DNA from: Gemmatimonadaceae bacterium
GTDB lineage: Bacteria > Gemmatimonadota > Gemmatimonadetes > Gemmatimonadales > Gemmatimonadaceae
Direction of reading: 5' to 3'
DNA: 64,000 bases
Assembly (NCBI GenBank): GCA_036003045.1
Contig: DASYSS010000050.1
Span: 1 to 64,000, forward strand
Shown: positions 18,472 through 27,145 of the stretch, piece after piece
How the letters are laid out: each line of letters opens with the position of its first letter
Position numbering within the stretch: position 1 is the stretch's first letter
The notes under the pieces: generated by a model
What the model was told of the DNA's origin: nothing
The model's database searches: none
Seen by the model: the letters and a program-made list of their open reading frames with translations, nothing else
Position numbers and translations under genes: made by a program

Positions 18472-19673
18472 TCCATCTGCCGACGGATGAACGTCGGGAT
18501 CTCCATGTCGGTGACGTCTTGCGGCGCACGCTCACCGAGGGAAGGCCGGGAGGAGCGGGTGGGATCGGTTGAACGGTTGGCCGTGCCTGCCCCGCCGGTA
18601 TTGGCCACACGGGTGGGCCGAGTCTGCGGGAACTGGATGACCGGCGACCCGGTGCTCTTGGTCACCGTCGGCGACGTGACGATGTCCGCGGGCCGCGTCG
18701 TTCCCATATTGAGGGCACGGTCGAAGCCGGTCGCGATGACCGTCACGCGGATCTCGCCCTGCATGGCCGGCTCGTGGACCGCTCCAAAGATGATCTCGGC
18801 GTCGTCACCGACGGCGTCGTGAATGATCTCGTTGATCTGGTGCACTTCGCCGAGCGTGAGGTCCGCGCCCCCGGTGATGTTCACGAGGACGCCGGTCGCG
18901 CCCGACACGCTCACGTTGTCGAGCAACGGCGAGCTGATCGCCTGCTGGGCGGCTTCCATCGCGCGATTTTCGCCGCGGCCGATGCCGGTGCCCATGAGCG
19001 CGGACCCGCCCGCCTGCATCACGGTTCGGACGTCGGCGAAGTCGACGTTCACGAGCCCCGTGACGCTGATCAGCGAGGAGATGCCCTGGGTCGCATGGAG
19101 CAGGACCTCGTCCGCTTTCTTGAGCGCGTCCTGGAACGGAATCCCTTTCCCGACCACCGCGAGTAACCGTTCATTCGGCACGACGATCATCGTGTCGACG
19201 TTCTTGCGCATGTCGTTGATACCCTGCTCCGCCTGGCGCATCCGCTTGCGCCCTTCGAACAGGAACGGTTTGGTCACGATGCCGACTGTCAGCGCGCCCG
19301 CCTCACGGGCCAGCTCGGCGATCACCGGGGCGGCTCCCGTACCGGTTCCGCCGCCCATTCCGCACGTGATGAACACCAGGTCGGCGCCGGTCAGCGACCG
19401 GCCGACTTCATCGCGGTTTTCCTCGATCGCCTGGCGGCCGATTTCGGGCCGCGCGCCGGCGCCGAGACCGCGCGTAAGTTTTTTGCCGATTTGGACTTTG
19501 ACGTCGGACTTCGAGTTGAGCAGCGCCTGGGCGTCGGTGTTCACCGAGATGAACTCGACCCCCTCGAGGTGCTCGTCGATCATCCGGTTGACGGCGTTGC
19601 CGCCGCCCCCGCCGACGCCGACGACCTTCATGCGGGCGTTCTGTGTCGCGCTCTCTTCGAACTCGAAGATCAT
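18468..19673 (-). CDS. ftsZ: Cell division protein FtsZ
   Basis: Tubulin-like GTPase forming the Z ring. The 401-residue protein starts [19 protein letters not shown]; the nucleotide site has [14 protein letters not shown] and the tubulin signature GGGTGTGA, and the T7 loop [11 protein letters not shown] is intact. A variable linker rich in Thr, Ser and Pro follows, and the conserved C-terminal peptide [11 protein letters not shown], which binds FtsA and other partners, is present. No ribosome binding site is seen before ATG 19673. A 280-base gap separates it from ftsA, the largest within the cluster, so it may have its own promoter. Its stop overlaps the start of an M23 peptidase. Confidence 0.97.
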   Translation of the reverse strand: MIFEFEESATQNARMKVVGVGGGGGNAVNRMIDEHLEGVEFISVNTDAQALLNSKSDVKVQIGKKLTRGLGAGARPEIGRQAIEENRDEVGRSLTGADLVFITCGMGGGTGTGAAPVIAELAREAGALTVGIVTKPFLFEGRKRMRQAEQGINDMRKNVDTMIVVPNERLLAVVGKGIPFQDALKKADEVLLHATQGISSLISVTGLVNVDFADVRTVMQAGGSALMGTGIGRGENRAMEAAQQAISSPLLDNVSVSGATGVLVNITGGADLTLGEVHQINEIIHDAVGDDAEIIFGAVHEPAMQGEIRVTVIATGFDRALNMGTTRPADIVTSPTVTKSTGSPVIQFPQTRPTRVANTGGAGTANRSTDPTRSSRPSLGERAPQDVTDMEIPTFIRRQMD

Positions 19674-19953
19674 TGCGGACGGTCCGTACGTCGAATGTTG
19701 GCGAGTCGAATCAAGGAAGGAACGACTGGACGACACTACGTCGAGCCGCGGCTCATAGGGCTCGGAAGCGCTCGCGCAATATAATGCTTTCCGGCGTTCC
19801 GACTACCCCTTTTGACGACGCCCACGCGAATTCTTCACGAAGAATAGCCGTCCGACTTTTCCACAACCGTGACGTACGTGACACAAATTTGATGCGCCCC
19901 GTCTCGGTGCGACGGTCCACCCCGCCAGCATTCTCGAACTCTGATTCCAGTTC
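19674..19953. promoter_or_regulatory. ftsA-ftsZ intergenic region with inverted repeats
   Basis: The longest non-coding stretch in the window, and richer in A+T than the genes around it. It contains a 7+2+7 inverted repeat (ATTCTTC / GAAGAAT, 19830-19845), a short palindrome ACGTACGT near 19873, a small CGGAC/GTCCG repeat just before the ftsZ start, and a TATATT reading toward ftsZ near 19780 that could be a -10 box, though its -35 is poor. A DnaA-box-like TTTTCCACA (one mismatch from TTATCCACA) lies at 19857-19865. A promoter or operator for ftsZ is plausible; no single element is decisive. Confidence 0.45.
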
Positions 19954-21210
19954 CTAGAAAAAGTCCTGGAGCCAGAATTTCAGCTTCGCGGTGATCCCTT
20001 CCATTCCCTTGCCGATCGGCGTTCGTCGTGCGCTGGTCGTCGCGGCGCCCAACGCCACCCGGTTGGCGCCGTACTGCGCGAGCCCGACGACCGTCGCGAA
20101 CCGGGGCGCGTCCACCGTATCCACGAGTCCCCCGACGTTCTGCGTCGGAACCCCGACCCGGACGCCCGTCCCGAAGACTTCGTTCGCCAGCTCGGCCGTG
20201 CCGGGCATTGCCGCGGCCCCGCCCGTCAGGACAACGCCGGCGCTCAGCTTCCCCGCGAACCCCGCGGCTGTGATCTCGCGCTGAACGAGGTCGAAAACCT
20301 CGTCCATTCGCTGGTGGATGATGTGCGCCAGCAACTCGCGTGGAATGTGGCGCTCACCTTGGGCCGCCGTACTCGGCAGCTGAATCACCTCGCCCGGATC
20401 GACCAGTGGTTCGTACGCCGAGCCGAACCGTTCCTTGAGGCGCTCGGCGTCGGCCTGGGTCACGCCGAGTCCGTGGACGATGTCACGCGTCACGTTCTTG
20501 CCGCCGAACTTGATCGTCCCGAGGTGCCGGATCTTTCCCTCGTGGAAGATCGCCAAGTCCGTCGTGCTCGCGCCCATCTCCACGTGAGCGACGCCGAGCT
20601 CCTTCTCGTCTTCCGTGAGCACGGCGAGCGCCGCGGCCAGCGGCTCGAGCACCAGCTCGCGCAGCTTGTACCCGGCCCGCTCGATCGAGCGGCGCAGGTG
20701 GATCGGCGGCGAATTGCCGATCGTCACCAGGTACATCTCGGTCTCGAGCCGCGTGCCGGTCATGCCGATCGGGTCGCGAATCCCCGCGTTCCGGTCGACG
20801 GTGTACTCCTGTGGAATCGCGTGCAGGAGCTGACGGTCCGGCGGAATCGCCTGAGCTCGCGCCACCTCGTTCACACGCTCGACGTCAGACAGCGTGATCT
20901 CGTCATGGCTGATCGCCACGATTCCTTTGCTCGTCATCGCCTGCGCGTGCTCGCCGGCGATTCCGCAGAAGAGATCCTCGACGTCGGCGCCCGCCATCCG
21001 TTCCGCGTCCTCGACTGCTTTCTTGATCGAGTTCGTGGTCTCCTCGATGTCCGACACGACGCCTTGGTGTACGCCCGTCGTGCGCGACTGACCGACGCCC
21101 AGCACCTTGATCGTCGGGTGCTTCGGCAGATCGCCCTCCACCTCGGCGATGATGGCGGTGGTCTTGGCCGACCCGATGTCGAGTCCCGCGACGATGCGTT
21201 CGGAGTTCAT
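19954..21210 (-). CDS. ftsA: Cell division protein FtsA
   Basis: Actin-fold ATPase that tethers FtsZ to the membrane. The 418-residue protein has the phosphate-1 motif AGLDIGSAKTTAII, the 1C subdomain typical of FtsA, the phosphate-2 segment HVEMGASTTDLAIF, and the adenosine motif VLTGGAAAMPG. The C terminus KLKFWLQDFF forms the amphipathic membrane-targeting helix. Its ATG overlaps the ftsQ stop as ATGA (21207-21210). A 280-base gap follows before ftsZ, so although the gene order is classical, expression of ftsA and ftsZ may be separable. Confidence 0.96.
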   Translation of the reverse strand: MNSERIVAGLDIGSAKTTAIIAEVEGDLPKHPTIKVLGVGQSRTTGVHQGVVSDIEETTNSIKKAVEDAERMAGADVEDLFCGIAGEHAQAMTSKGIVAISHDEITLSDVERVNEVARAQAIPPDRQLLHAIPQEYTVDRNAGIRDPIGMTGTRLETEMYLVTIGNSPPIHLRRSIERAGYKLRELVLEPLAAALAVLTEDEKELGVAHVEMGASTTDLAIFHEGKIRHLGTIKFGGKNVTRDIVHGLGVTQADAERLKERFGSAYEPLVDPGEVIQLPSTAAQGERHIPRELLAHIIHQRMDEVFDLVQREITAAGFAGKLSAGVVLTGGAAAMPGTAELANEVFGTGVRVGVPTQNVGGLVDTVDAPRFATVVGLAQYGANRVALGAATTSARRTPIGKGMEGITAKLKFWLQDFF

Positions 21211-21908
21211 GGAAGTCTGGCGATCACTTGGTCACGGAACCGCAGATCGATTTCCGTTGCCCGCAGTTGCTTCTTCGAGAGGTCCTGCTCCACCGGCTCC
21301 ACGTCGGCCAGACGCTCCAACGTCAGGTCGTCGTTTGCGCGAACGGTTTCGGTTTGCGTCGCGCCGGTTCCCGCAGGTTTGAGGTCCAACGCGATCTCCC
21401 CGTGCCCGGGCCGGCGCGCGCCGCTCACCCGCGCGTACATCGCCGGCATGTTCGCGCGCATCGAGCCCAAGAGCTTGAGCAAGGGAACGTCGCGCTCCAT
21501 CAGTACCGGTGCGTCCACGGCCACGCGCGTCGGATCGATCGGCAGCGCCGTGCCATGATCGTCATAGGCACGAAGTCCAGTCGGCGCCGACACGAGTGCC
21601 ACGGGCACTCGTTCGACGATCTCGACGACCAGGGTTCCCGGCAACTTTCTGCGGACGTTCGCGTGCGCCACCCCCGGGTATTGCTCGACTCTCGCGGCCA
21701 ACGGATGGGTCGGTTCCCAGACAGACGCCAGCGTATCGACGTTCAGCCGAGCGATTATGTCACTGGGGGCCAAATAGCGAGCGCCGATGATCTCCACCCG
21801 CCTCACGCGAAAGAATGACATTTCGCGCAGCGCGAGCGGTCCCCAAAACGGCGCCGACCCGAGCACGACGAGCACCGCTCCGCCGATGGCCAGCTTGGTG
21901 CGAGTCAT
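21207..21908 (-). CDS. ftsQ: Cell division protein FtsQ
   Basis: Bitopic division protein linking the FtsLB pair to the divisome. The 233-residue form starts at ATG 21908, overlapping the murC stop (ATGA). One transmembrane helix lies at about 5-27 (KLAIGGAVLVVLGSAPFW). It is followed by a POTRA domain (FFRVRRVEIIGARYLAPSDII) and the FtsQ/DivIB beta domain (RRKLPGTLVVEIVERVPVALV). The protein is shorter than many homologues and has almost no cytoplasmic tail. Position between murC and ftsA is classical. Assignment rests on POTRA, topology and context. Confidence 0.9.
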   Translation of the reverse strand: MTRTKLAIGGAVLVVLGSAPFWGPLALREMSFFRVRRVEIIGARYLAPSDIIARLNVDTLASVWEPTHPLAARVEQYPGVAHANVRRKLPGTLVVEIVERVPVALVSAPTGLRAYDDHGTALPIDPTRVAVDAPVLMERDVPLLKLLGSMRANMPAMYARVSGARRPGHGEIALDLKPAGTGATQTETVRANDDLTLERLADVEPVEQDLSKKQLRATEIDLRFRDQVIARLP

Positions 21909-23302
21909 CGTGGCGCCCCCCCAGCCGCGCGCGGGTGCCCGAGTTCCTCGAGGAGGGCCGGCCCGACTTTCGTCACGTCGCCGGCCCCCACCGTGAGCAC
22001 CAGGTCTCCCGCCTGCACGCCTGCCGCGAGGGCGCCCGGCAAGTCCTCGCGCGCGCCGCGCCACGCCAATCGTCCGCCTGCCGCCGTGAGGGCGTCGGCC
22101 ACGAGGCCCGACGTGACTCCTTCGATCGGACGCTCCCGCGCGGGATAGATCTCGGTCAGATAGACGGCGTCGGCGGCGGCGAGCGCGGATCCGAACTCGC
22201 GTGCGAAATCGCGCGTCCGCGTGAATAGGTGCGGCTGAAACGCGATCAGGATGCGTCGGTCGGGAAACGCGCCGCGCGCCGCGGCGAGGGTCGCGGCAAT
22301 TTCGGTCGGATGATGGGCGTAGTCATCCACCACCAGGACGCCGCCCCGCTCTCCCAGCCGCTGAAACCGCCGCTCGGCGCCGGTGAACGAGGCCAGACCC
22401 TGCGCTAGCTCGGCGAACTCGGCGCCGAGCGCCAGACCCGTGCCCACGGCGGCGAGCGCGTTCAACACATTGTGCTGCCCGGGAACGCTCAGCTGCACGC
22501 GGCCCAACAGTTCGTCGTCGTACACGACGTCGAAGCTCGAGGTGCCGGCGTGAGATTCGATTCTGCGGGCGATGAGACGCGCGTCGCGCGACGTGATCCC
22601 GTAGCGGATTATTTCCGTGGTGCTTGGCGTCGCGAGCCGGTTCGCTCTCGCGTCTTCCGCGCAAAGCACGATCGATCGCGCACCGCGCACGAACTGGGCG
22701 AACGCTCGCTCGATGTCGGTGATGTCCGAATAGATGTCGAGGTGATCGGCCTCGATGTTCGTGACGACGGCCACGGTTGGCGACAGCGCGAGGAACGAGC
22801 GGTCGTATTCGTCGGCCTCGACGATGTAGAGCCGCTCGCCACCCGCCAGCAGATTCCCTCCCCACGCCGCGACGCGGCCGCCCACCAGCGCCGTTGGCTC
22901 ACGCCCCGCCGCCGAAAGCGCCATCGCCGTCATCACGGTCGTCGTCGTCTTGCCGTGCGTCCCGGCGATTCCAACGAGCTCGCGGCCGACGGTGACTTCG
23001 CCGAGCGCCTCGGCACGGCGAATCACGGGAACCCCCACTTCGTGCGCGCGCATGAGCTCGGGGTGGTTCTTCGGCATCGCCGACGTCACGACGAGTGCGC
23101 GCGCGCCATCCACGTGCGACGGATCGTGCGGCACGACGTTCACGCCGAGACGAACCAGGTCGGTGGCCGCCTCCGGGTTCGCGTCGCACCCGGTGACCTT
23201 CACGCCGCGCCGAATGAACAGCTCGGCGAGCGCGCTCATACCGGCTCCGGCTATCCCGACAAAGTGAATCGGACGCGCGTCGTTGGGATCGAGGAGAGGC
23301 AT
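21905..23302 (-). CDS. murC: UDP-N-acetylmuramate--L-alanine ligase
   Basis: Adds L-Ala to UDP-MurNAc, the first amino-acid step of the peptidoglycan stem. The 465-residue protein has the N-terminal Rossmann motif HFVGIAGAGMSALAE, the ATP P-loop GIAGTHGKTTTT, the central EADEYDRSF, and the Mur-ligase C-terminal motif VVDDYAHHPTEI. ATG 23302 is chosen because it directly precedes PLLDPNDARPIHFVGI, the normal family start; the longer open frame upstream lies in the spacer and in murG. MurB, which normally follows or is fused to murC in many groups, is absent. Overlaps ftsQ by four bases. Confidence 0.96.
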   Translation of the reverse strand: MPLLDPNDARPIHFVGIAGAGMSALAELFIRRGVKVTGCDANPEAATDLVRLGVNVVPHDPSHVDGARALVVTSAMPKNHPELMRAHEVGVPVIRRAEALGEVTVGRELVGIAGTHGKTTTTVMTAMALSAAGREPTALVGGRVAAWGGNLLAGGERLYIVEADEYDRSFLALSPTVAVVTNIEADHLDIYSDITDIERAFAQFVRGARSIVLCAEDARANRLATPSTTEIIRYGITSRDARLIARRIESHAGTSSFDVVYDDELLGRVQLSVPGQHNVLNALAAVGTGLALGAEFAELAQGLASFTGAERRFQRLGERGGVLVVDDYAHHPTEIAATLAAARGAFPDRRILIAFQPHLFTRTRDFAREFGSALAAADAVYLTEIYPARERPIEGVTSGLVADALTAAGGRLAWRGAREDLPGALAAGVQAGDLVLTVGAGDVTKVGPALLEELGHPRAAGGAPR

Positions 23303-23339
23303 GTCGTGGATGGGCAATATAGAAACCGGCTCAACCGGC

Positions 23340-24437
23340 TCAAAACGAGTCGAGGAGCGCCAGGATGCGGCGCGCGATTTCCTCGGCGGCGTCGGGGCGT
23401 GCTCGCCCACGAGCCCCCGCGGCGAGACGCTCCAGCTCCGCCGGCCGGTCGAGGATCGAGCGCACTGTGGCATCGAGACGTTCCGCGGTCAGTTGGGACT
23501 GCGGCAAATGAATCGCGGCACCCGCGCGCTCGAGCGTCACCGCGTTCACCGTCTGGTGGTCCGCGGCAGCTGTCGGCAGCGGAACGAGCACGGCGGGAAT
23601 CCCCCACGCGAACAGCTCGGCTGTCGTCATCGCGCCGGCGCGGGCGATCGCCAGGTCGACCGCGGCGTACGAGTCCGAGATGGGCGCGAGATAGTCGCGC
23701 ACGCGAACGCGCGGCGATTCCCGGTCCTTGAATTCGGCAAACGACCCGCGTCCGGTGCCCCAGATCAGCGACACTGAATCCGGAAGACCCCGATCGATCC
23801 ATTGCGCGACGGCGCGGTTGATCGCGAGCGACCCCTGGCTGCCTCCGTAGACGAGAAGGACGCGACCCTCCGTGGGAAGCCCCCACGACTGGCGAGCCGC
23901 GCGCCGATCCGGTCGCGGCGACGGCGGCGGTTCGATCGGCGCGCCGGTGTCCACGAGTGAACCCGGATGGTGCGCGCGCAGCGCGCGCGACGCCTCGGGA
24001 AAGCTCAGATACATCTCGCGCGACCATCGGCTGAATGCGCGCGCGGTGAGTCCGGGATGACTGTCGCCCGCCTGCTGGACGATCGGAATGCGATGCACGA
24101 CCGCGTAGGCCATCGCGAACGCGGCGGCGTAGCCACCCGTGCCGATCACGAGCTTGGGATTCTCAGCGCGTGCCAGCCGTCCCAGCTCCCGCCAGGTTCC
24201 AATTCCGCCAGTCACCGTCTTCGCGTTGTTCCACACGGCGCGGCGATACAGCGGATGCGCGTCGAGGAGAGCGTACGGGAACTCCAGCTTCGGGAGAACG
24301 TCGCGCTCGATGCCCCGCTTCGCGCCGATGAAAAACGGCTCGATCGCCGGACGCGCACGCACGAGCGCGCGGGCAATCGCGACGCCCGGGTAGAGGTGGC
24401 CGCCCGTTCCTCCGCCCGCGACGAAGATCCGCGCCAT
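23340..24437 (-). CDS. murG: UDP-GlcNAc:undecaprenyl-PP-MurNAc-pentapeptide GlcNAc transferase
   Basis: Converts lipid I to lipid II at the inner face of the membrane. The 365-residue GT28 protein has the N-terminal membrane/acceptor loop ARIFVAGGGTGGHLYPG, the GTGGYAAAFAMAYA segment, and the donor-binding motifs VYGGSQGSLAINRAV and ARAGAMTTAELFAWGIPAVLVPLP. The ATG at 24437 has no Shine-Dalgarno; instead the mRNA just before it is a long C tract. The gene lies between ftsW and murC as usual. Confidence 0.96.
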   Translation of the reverse strand: MARIFVAGGGTGGHLYPGVAIARALVRARPAIEPFFIGAKRGIERDVLPKLEFPYALLDAHPLYRRAVWNNAKTVTGGIGTWRELGRLARAENPKLVIGTGGYAAAFAMAYAVVHRIPIVQQAGDSHPGLTARAFSRWSREMYLSFPEASRALRAHHPGSLVDTGAPIEPPPSPRPDRRAARQSWGLPTEGRVLLVYGGSQGSLAINRAVAQWIDRGLPDSVSLIWGTGRGSFAEFKDRESPRVRVRDYLAPISDSYAAVDLAIARAGAMTTAELFAWGIPAVLVPLPTAAADHQTVNAVTLERAGAAIHLPQSQLTAERLDATVRSILDRPAELERLAAGARGRARPDAAEEIARRILALLDSF

Positions 24438-24455
24438 GGGGGTGGGGGTGGGGGG
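24438..24455 (+). repeat. Three long G runs abutting the murG start
   Basis: On the plus strand 5, 5 and 6 consecutive G separated by single T bases directly precede the murG ATG (which reads on the minus strand); the mRNA therefore has an uninterrupted C-rich block where a ribosome binding site is expected. It has three G runs, one short of a standard four-run G-quadruplex. Confidence 0.6.
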
Positions 24456-24468
24456 AGCCGAGGAGAGT

Positions 24469-25734
24469 CTAGGCAGCTACAGCCAGCGGGTCGGTCGCCG
24501 AGACGCCGACCACGCGCTCGCGCGTGCTGCCAATGTTCACGAGGATGCCGGTGAACAGGAGGGTCAGCACGAGATTCGAGCGGCCGTACGAAACGAAGGG
24601 AAGCGTCAGGCCGGTCGTCGGGAGGAGACCGATCACCACGCCGATGTGCAGGAAGGCCGTGAGCACGGTCGTGAACGTGAGGCCGACGGCGACGAGTTGG
24701 AGAAACGGCGTCCGCGCCTGCCGCGCGATGCGGAATCCAAGCAACGCGTACAACGCGAACGCGATCGTGATGCCGGCAAGACCGATGAACCCCCACTCTT
24801 CGCCCACGTTGCTCGCGACGAAGTCGCTGTAGGGGAACGGGACGAAGAATGCCTGCTGCATTCCCTCGCCGAAACCTCGCCCGAACCACCCTCCCGACCC
24901 CACCGCGATGAGCGACTGGTTGAGCTGAAAGCTCACCGCTGACGGCTCGTTTCCGGGATGCAGGAACGCCGTGACCCGCGACAGCGCGTACCGCCACTTC
25001 TCGACCTTGGCAATGAACACCGGCAGACACATCGCGCCGAGGGCGATGAAGTGCCCCATGCGTGCGCCACCGACGAACAGGAGGAGCGCCATGAGCAATG
25101 TGAGCAGCATCGCCACCGACAGATCCGGTTCCAGCGCGGCGAGCACGTCGAGCACGCCGATGACGGCGACGAACGGGATCAACCCTTTCGTGAGGCGGCG
25201 GAGCGCCTCGCCCTTCTTCACGATCAGCATCGAGACCCAGACGACCACGGCGAGCTTCGCGAACTCCGACGGCTGGAAGGACGCGCCGAAGAGAAATCGC
25301 TTGGAGCCGTGTATCGTCGGCGCGATGCGCCCGGGAAGGACGAGCACGGCGGCCATCGCGACGATCGTGAACCACATGATCGGCCACGCCCAGCGCCGCA
25401 GCTTCTCGGCGTCGAGCTTGGCCGTGATCAGGAACATCAGCGTTCCGGCCGCGAGCCCCTCGACCTGGCGAATGAAGAAGAACGTGCTCGAGCCGTGGTC
25501 CGCGACCGCGACGAAGGCGCTCGAACTGTAGAGGACAGCGAGGCCGAAGGCACACAGAATCGCGCTCACGAGCACGAGCATTCGCGCTTCGGCGCCCATG
25601 CGCCAGCGATAGCGAACGTCCGCGCGAGCGTCGATCGCCGCCGCGGCCCGAGCGTCGCGCTTGGGGGCGTCGGAGCGAGAATCCGGCTTCGCCGCGGCTG
25701 GCCGCGGCTGCGAGGGGAACAGCAACTCGGTCAT
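24469..25734 (-). CDS. ftsW: Lipid II glycosyltransferase/division protein FtsW
   Basis: SEDS-family polymerase acting with FtsI in septal peptidoglycan synthesis. The 421-residue protein has a charged, Ala-rich cytoplasmic N tail of about 50 residues, then about ten transmembrane helices. The family signature near the C terminus, GLLPTTGLTLPFVSYGRSN, is intact, as are the QPSEFAKLAVVV segment and the catalytic-loop region around WRYALSRVTAFLHP. A periplasmic motif reads GEEWGFIGLAG. It lies 16 bases after murD and 31 before murG. Choice of FtsW over RodA rests on location in the division cluster. Confidence 0.93.
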   Translation of the reverse strand: MTELLFPSQPRPAAAKPDSRSDAPKRDARAAAAIDARADVRYRWRMGAEARMLVLVSAILCAFGLAVLYSSSAFVAVADHGSSTFFFIRQVEGLAAGTLMFLITAKLDAEKLRRWAWPIMWFTIVAMAAVLVLPGRIAPTIHGSKRFLFGASFQPSEFAKLAVVVWVSMLIVKKGEALRRLTKGLIPFVAVIGVLDVLAALEPDLSVAMLLTLLMALLLFVGGARMGHFIALGAMCLPVFIAKVEKWRYALSRVTAFLHPGNEPSAVSFQLNQSLIAVGSGGWFGRGFGEGMQQAFFVPFPYSDFVASNVGEEWGFIGLAGITIAFALYALLGFRIARQARTPFLQLVAVGLTFTTVLTAFLHIGVVIGLLPTTGLTLPFVSYGRSNLVLTLLFTGILVNIGSTRERVVGVSATDPLAVAA

Positions 25735-25750
25735 CTGTTGTCGTTGAGAT

Positions 25751-27145
25751 CTACGCCGCAGTCACGAGCTGTTTGAAGACAGCGCCGCGATGCTCGTAGT
25801 TGTCGAACATGTCGTAGCTCGAACAGGCGGGAGACAGCAGCACGGCGTCGCCGGGCTGCGCCACATGGCGCGCGGTGGCAACGACGTCCTCAAACGACGA
25901 TCCGAGACGGGTCAACGGCACCACGTCCTTCAGATCGGCCTCGATGAGCGGCGCTGCCTCGCCGTACGCGATCACGGCGCGACCGATTCGCCGCAACTCA
26001 GGGGCCAGCGCCGTATAGGGCTCACCCTTGTGCTTGCCACCGAGCAACAAGACGGTCGGACGCGTCATTCCTCGAATGGCGACGAGCGTCGATGTCACAT
26101 TTGTGGACTTGGAATCGTTAATCCACAAAACCCCATCTTGCTCCGCCACCGTCTCGATGCGGTGCTCGAGCGCGTGGAATCCGCGCATCCCGTCGCGGAT
26201 CCGAGCCAACGCGTGCGGCGTGCGATGCTCACGGTCGGCGAGCATCACGGCGAGCGACGCGGCCAGCGCGTTCGCCACGTTGTGGTCGCCGAGGAGGGGA
26301 AGTTCGCTCCGCGCCATGAGCGGATGGCCGAGCACGACGAGCGTATCCGTCGCGCGGTCCAGATATGCCTCCGCGCTGCCATCCACGGAGAACCGGCAGC
26401 GGAGTCCGCCCAGTTGGGCGGTGAGCCGCTCTGAATCCGCGTCGTCGGCGTTGGTGACCCAGCTCGAGGTCGGTCTGGCGTTCCTGAACATCAGCATCTT
26501 GTCGCCGTAGTAGTCGTCGACGCTCGCGTACCGATCGAGATGGTTCGCCGAGAGGTTGGTCAGCACACCAACGGTCGGATCGATCGACGGCGTGTCGTGC
26601 AGCTGGAAGGATGAGATCTCGAGCGCGACCCAAGCGGGCGGCGTTCTCGACGCGGCGAGCTCACACAAGGGCGTGCCGATGTTCCCCGCCGTCGACGCGC
26701 GCCGGTCGAGCGCGGTGAGCAGCTGCCTCGTGAGCGCCGTCGTCGTGGTCTTGCCGTTGGAGCCCGTGATGGCGATGTACGACAGGCGCGGAAGGAACCG
26801 CAGCCCGATCTCCACCTCGCTCACGATGTCGACCCCGGCTCCGCGCGCCGCGACGAACGGCGGCGCGTCCGGCGGCACCCCCGGGCTCGCGACGATGAGC
26901 GACGCGCGGGCGATCCGTTCGAGATCGTGGTGGCCGACGTCCGTGCTGACGCCCTCGTCGCGAAGCGCGCTCGCCGCGGCGTCTACTGCCGCCGAGGAAG
27001 AAACATCCGACGCGTAGACGTCGGCGCCGGCGCGGGCGAGCAGTTGCGCGGCGCTGCGGCCGCTCCGCGCCAACCCGATGACCGCGATCTCACCGCGCAG
27101 CCATCGAGCCGGAAGCGCCGCGTCGAGGACGCGCTCCTTGATCAC
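25751..27145 (-). CDS. murD: UDP-N-acetylmuramoylalanine--D-glutamate ligase
   Basis: Adds D-Glu to UDP-MurNAc-L-Ala. The 464-residue protein starts at GTG 27145, which overlaps the mraY stop as GTGA. Motifs are the N-terminal nucleotide-sugar fold (EIAVIGLARSGRSAAQLL), the P-loop ITGSNGKTTTTALT, the GNIGTPLCE segment, and the C-terminal WINDSKSTNVTSTLVAI and LLLGGKHKG. Length is normal. Confidence 0.96.
   Translation of the reverse strand: MIKERVLDAALPARWLRGEIAVIGLARSGRSAAQLLARAGADVYASDVSSSAAVDAAASALRDEGVSTDVGHHDLERIARASLIVASPGVPPDAPPFVAARGAGVDIVSEVEIGLRFLPRLSYIAITGSNGKTTTTALTRQLLTALDRRASTAGNIGTPLCELAASRTPPAWVALEISSFQLHDTPSIDPTVGVLTNLSANHLDRYASVDDYYGDKMLMFRNARPTSSWVTNADDADSERLTAQLGGLRCRFSVDGSAEAYLDRATDTLVVLGHPLMARSELPLLGDHNVANALAASLAVMLADREHRTPHALARIRDGMRGFHALEHRIETVAEQDGVLWINDSKSTNVTSTLVAIRGMTRPTVLLLGGKHKGEPYTALAPELRRIGRAVIAYGEAAPLIEADLKDVVPLTRLGSSFEDVVATARHVAQPGDAVLLSPACSSYDMFDNYEHRGAVFKQLVTAA

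Noticed and set aside
19857-19865. A DnaA box as evidence for a replication origin
   Set aside because: A single site with one mismatch is expected by chance in 64 kb; there is no box cluster or AT-rich unwinding region, so it is kept only as a minor note.
24438-24455. A G-quadruplex before murG
   Set aside because: Only three long G runs are present, so the standard four-run pattern is not met.
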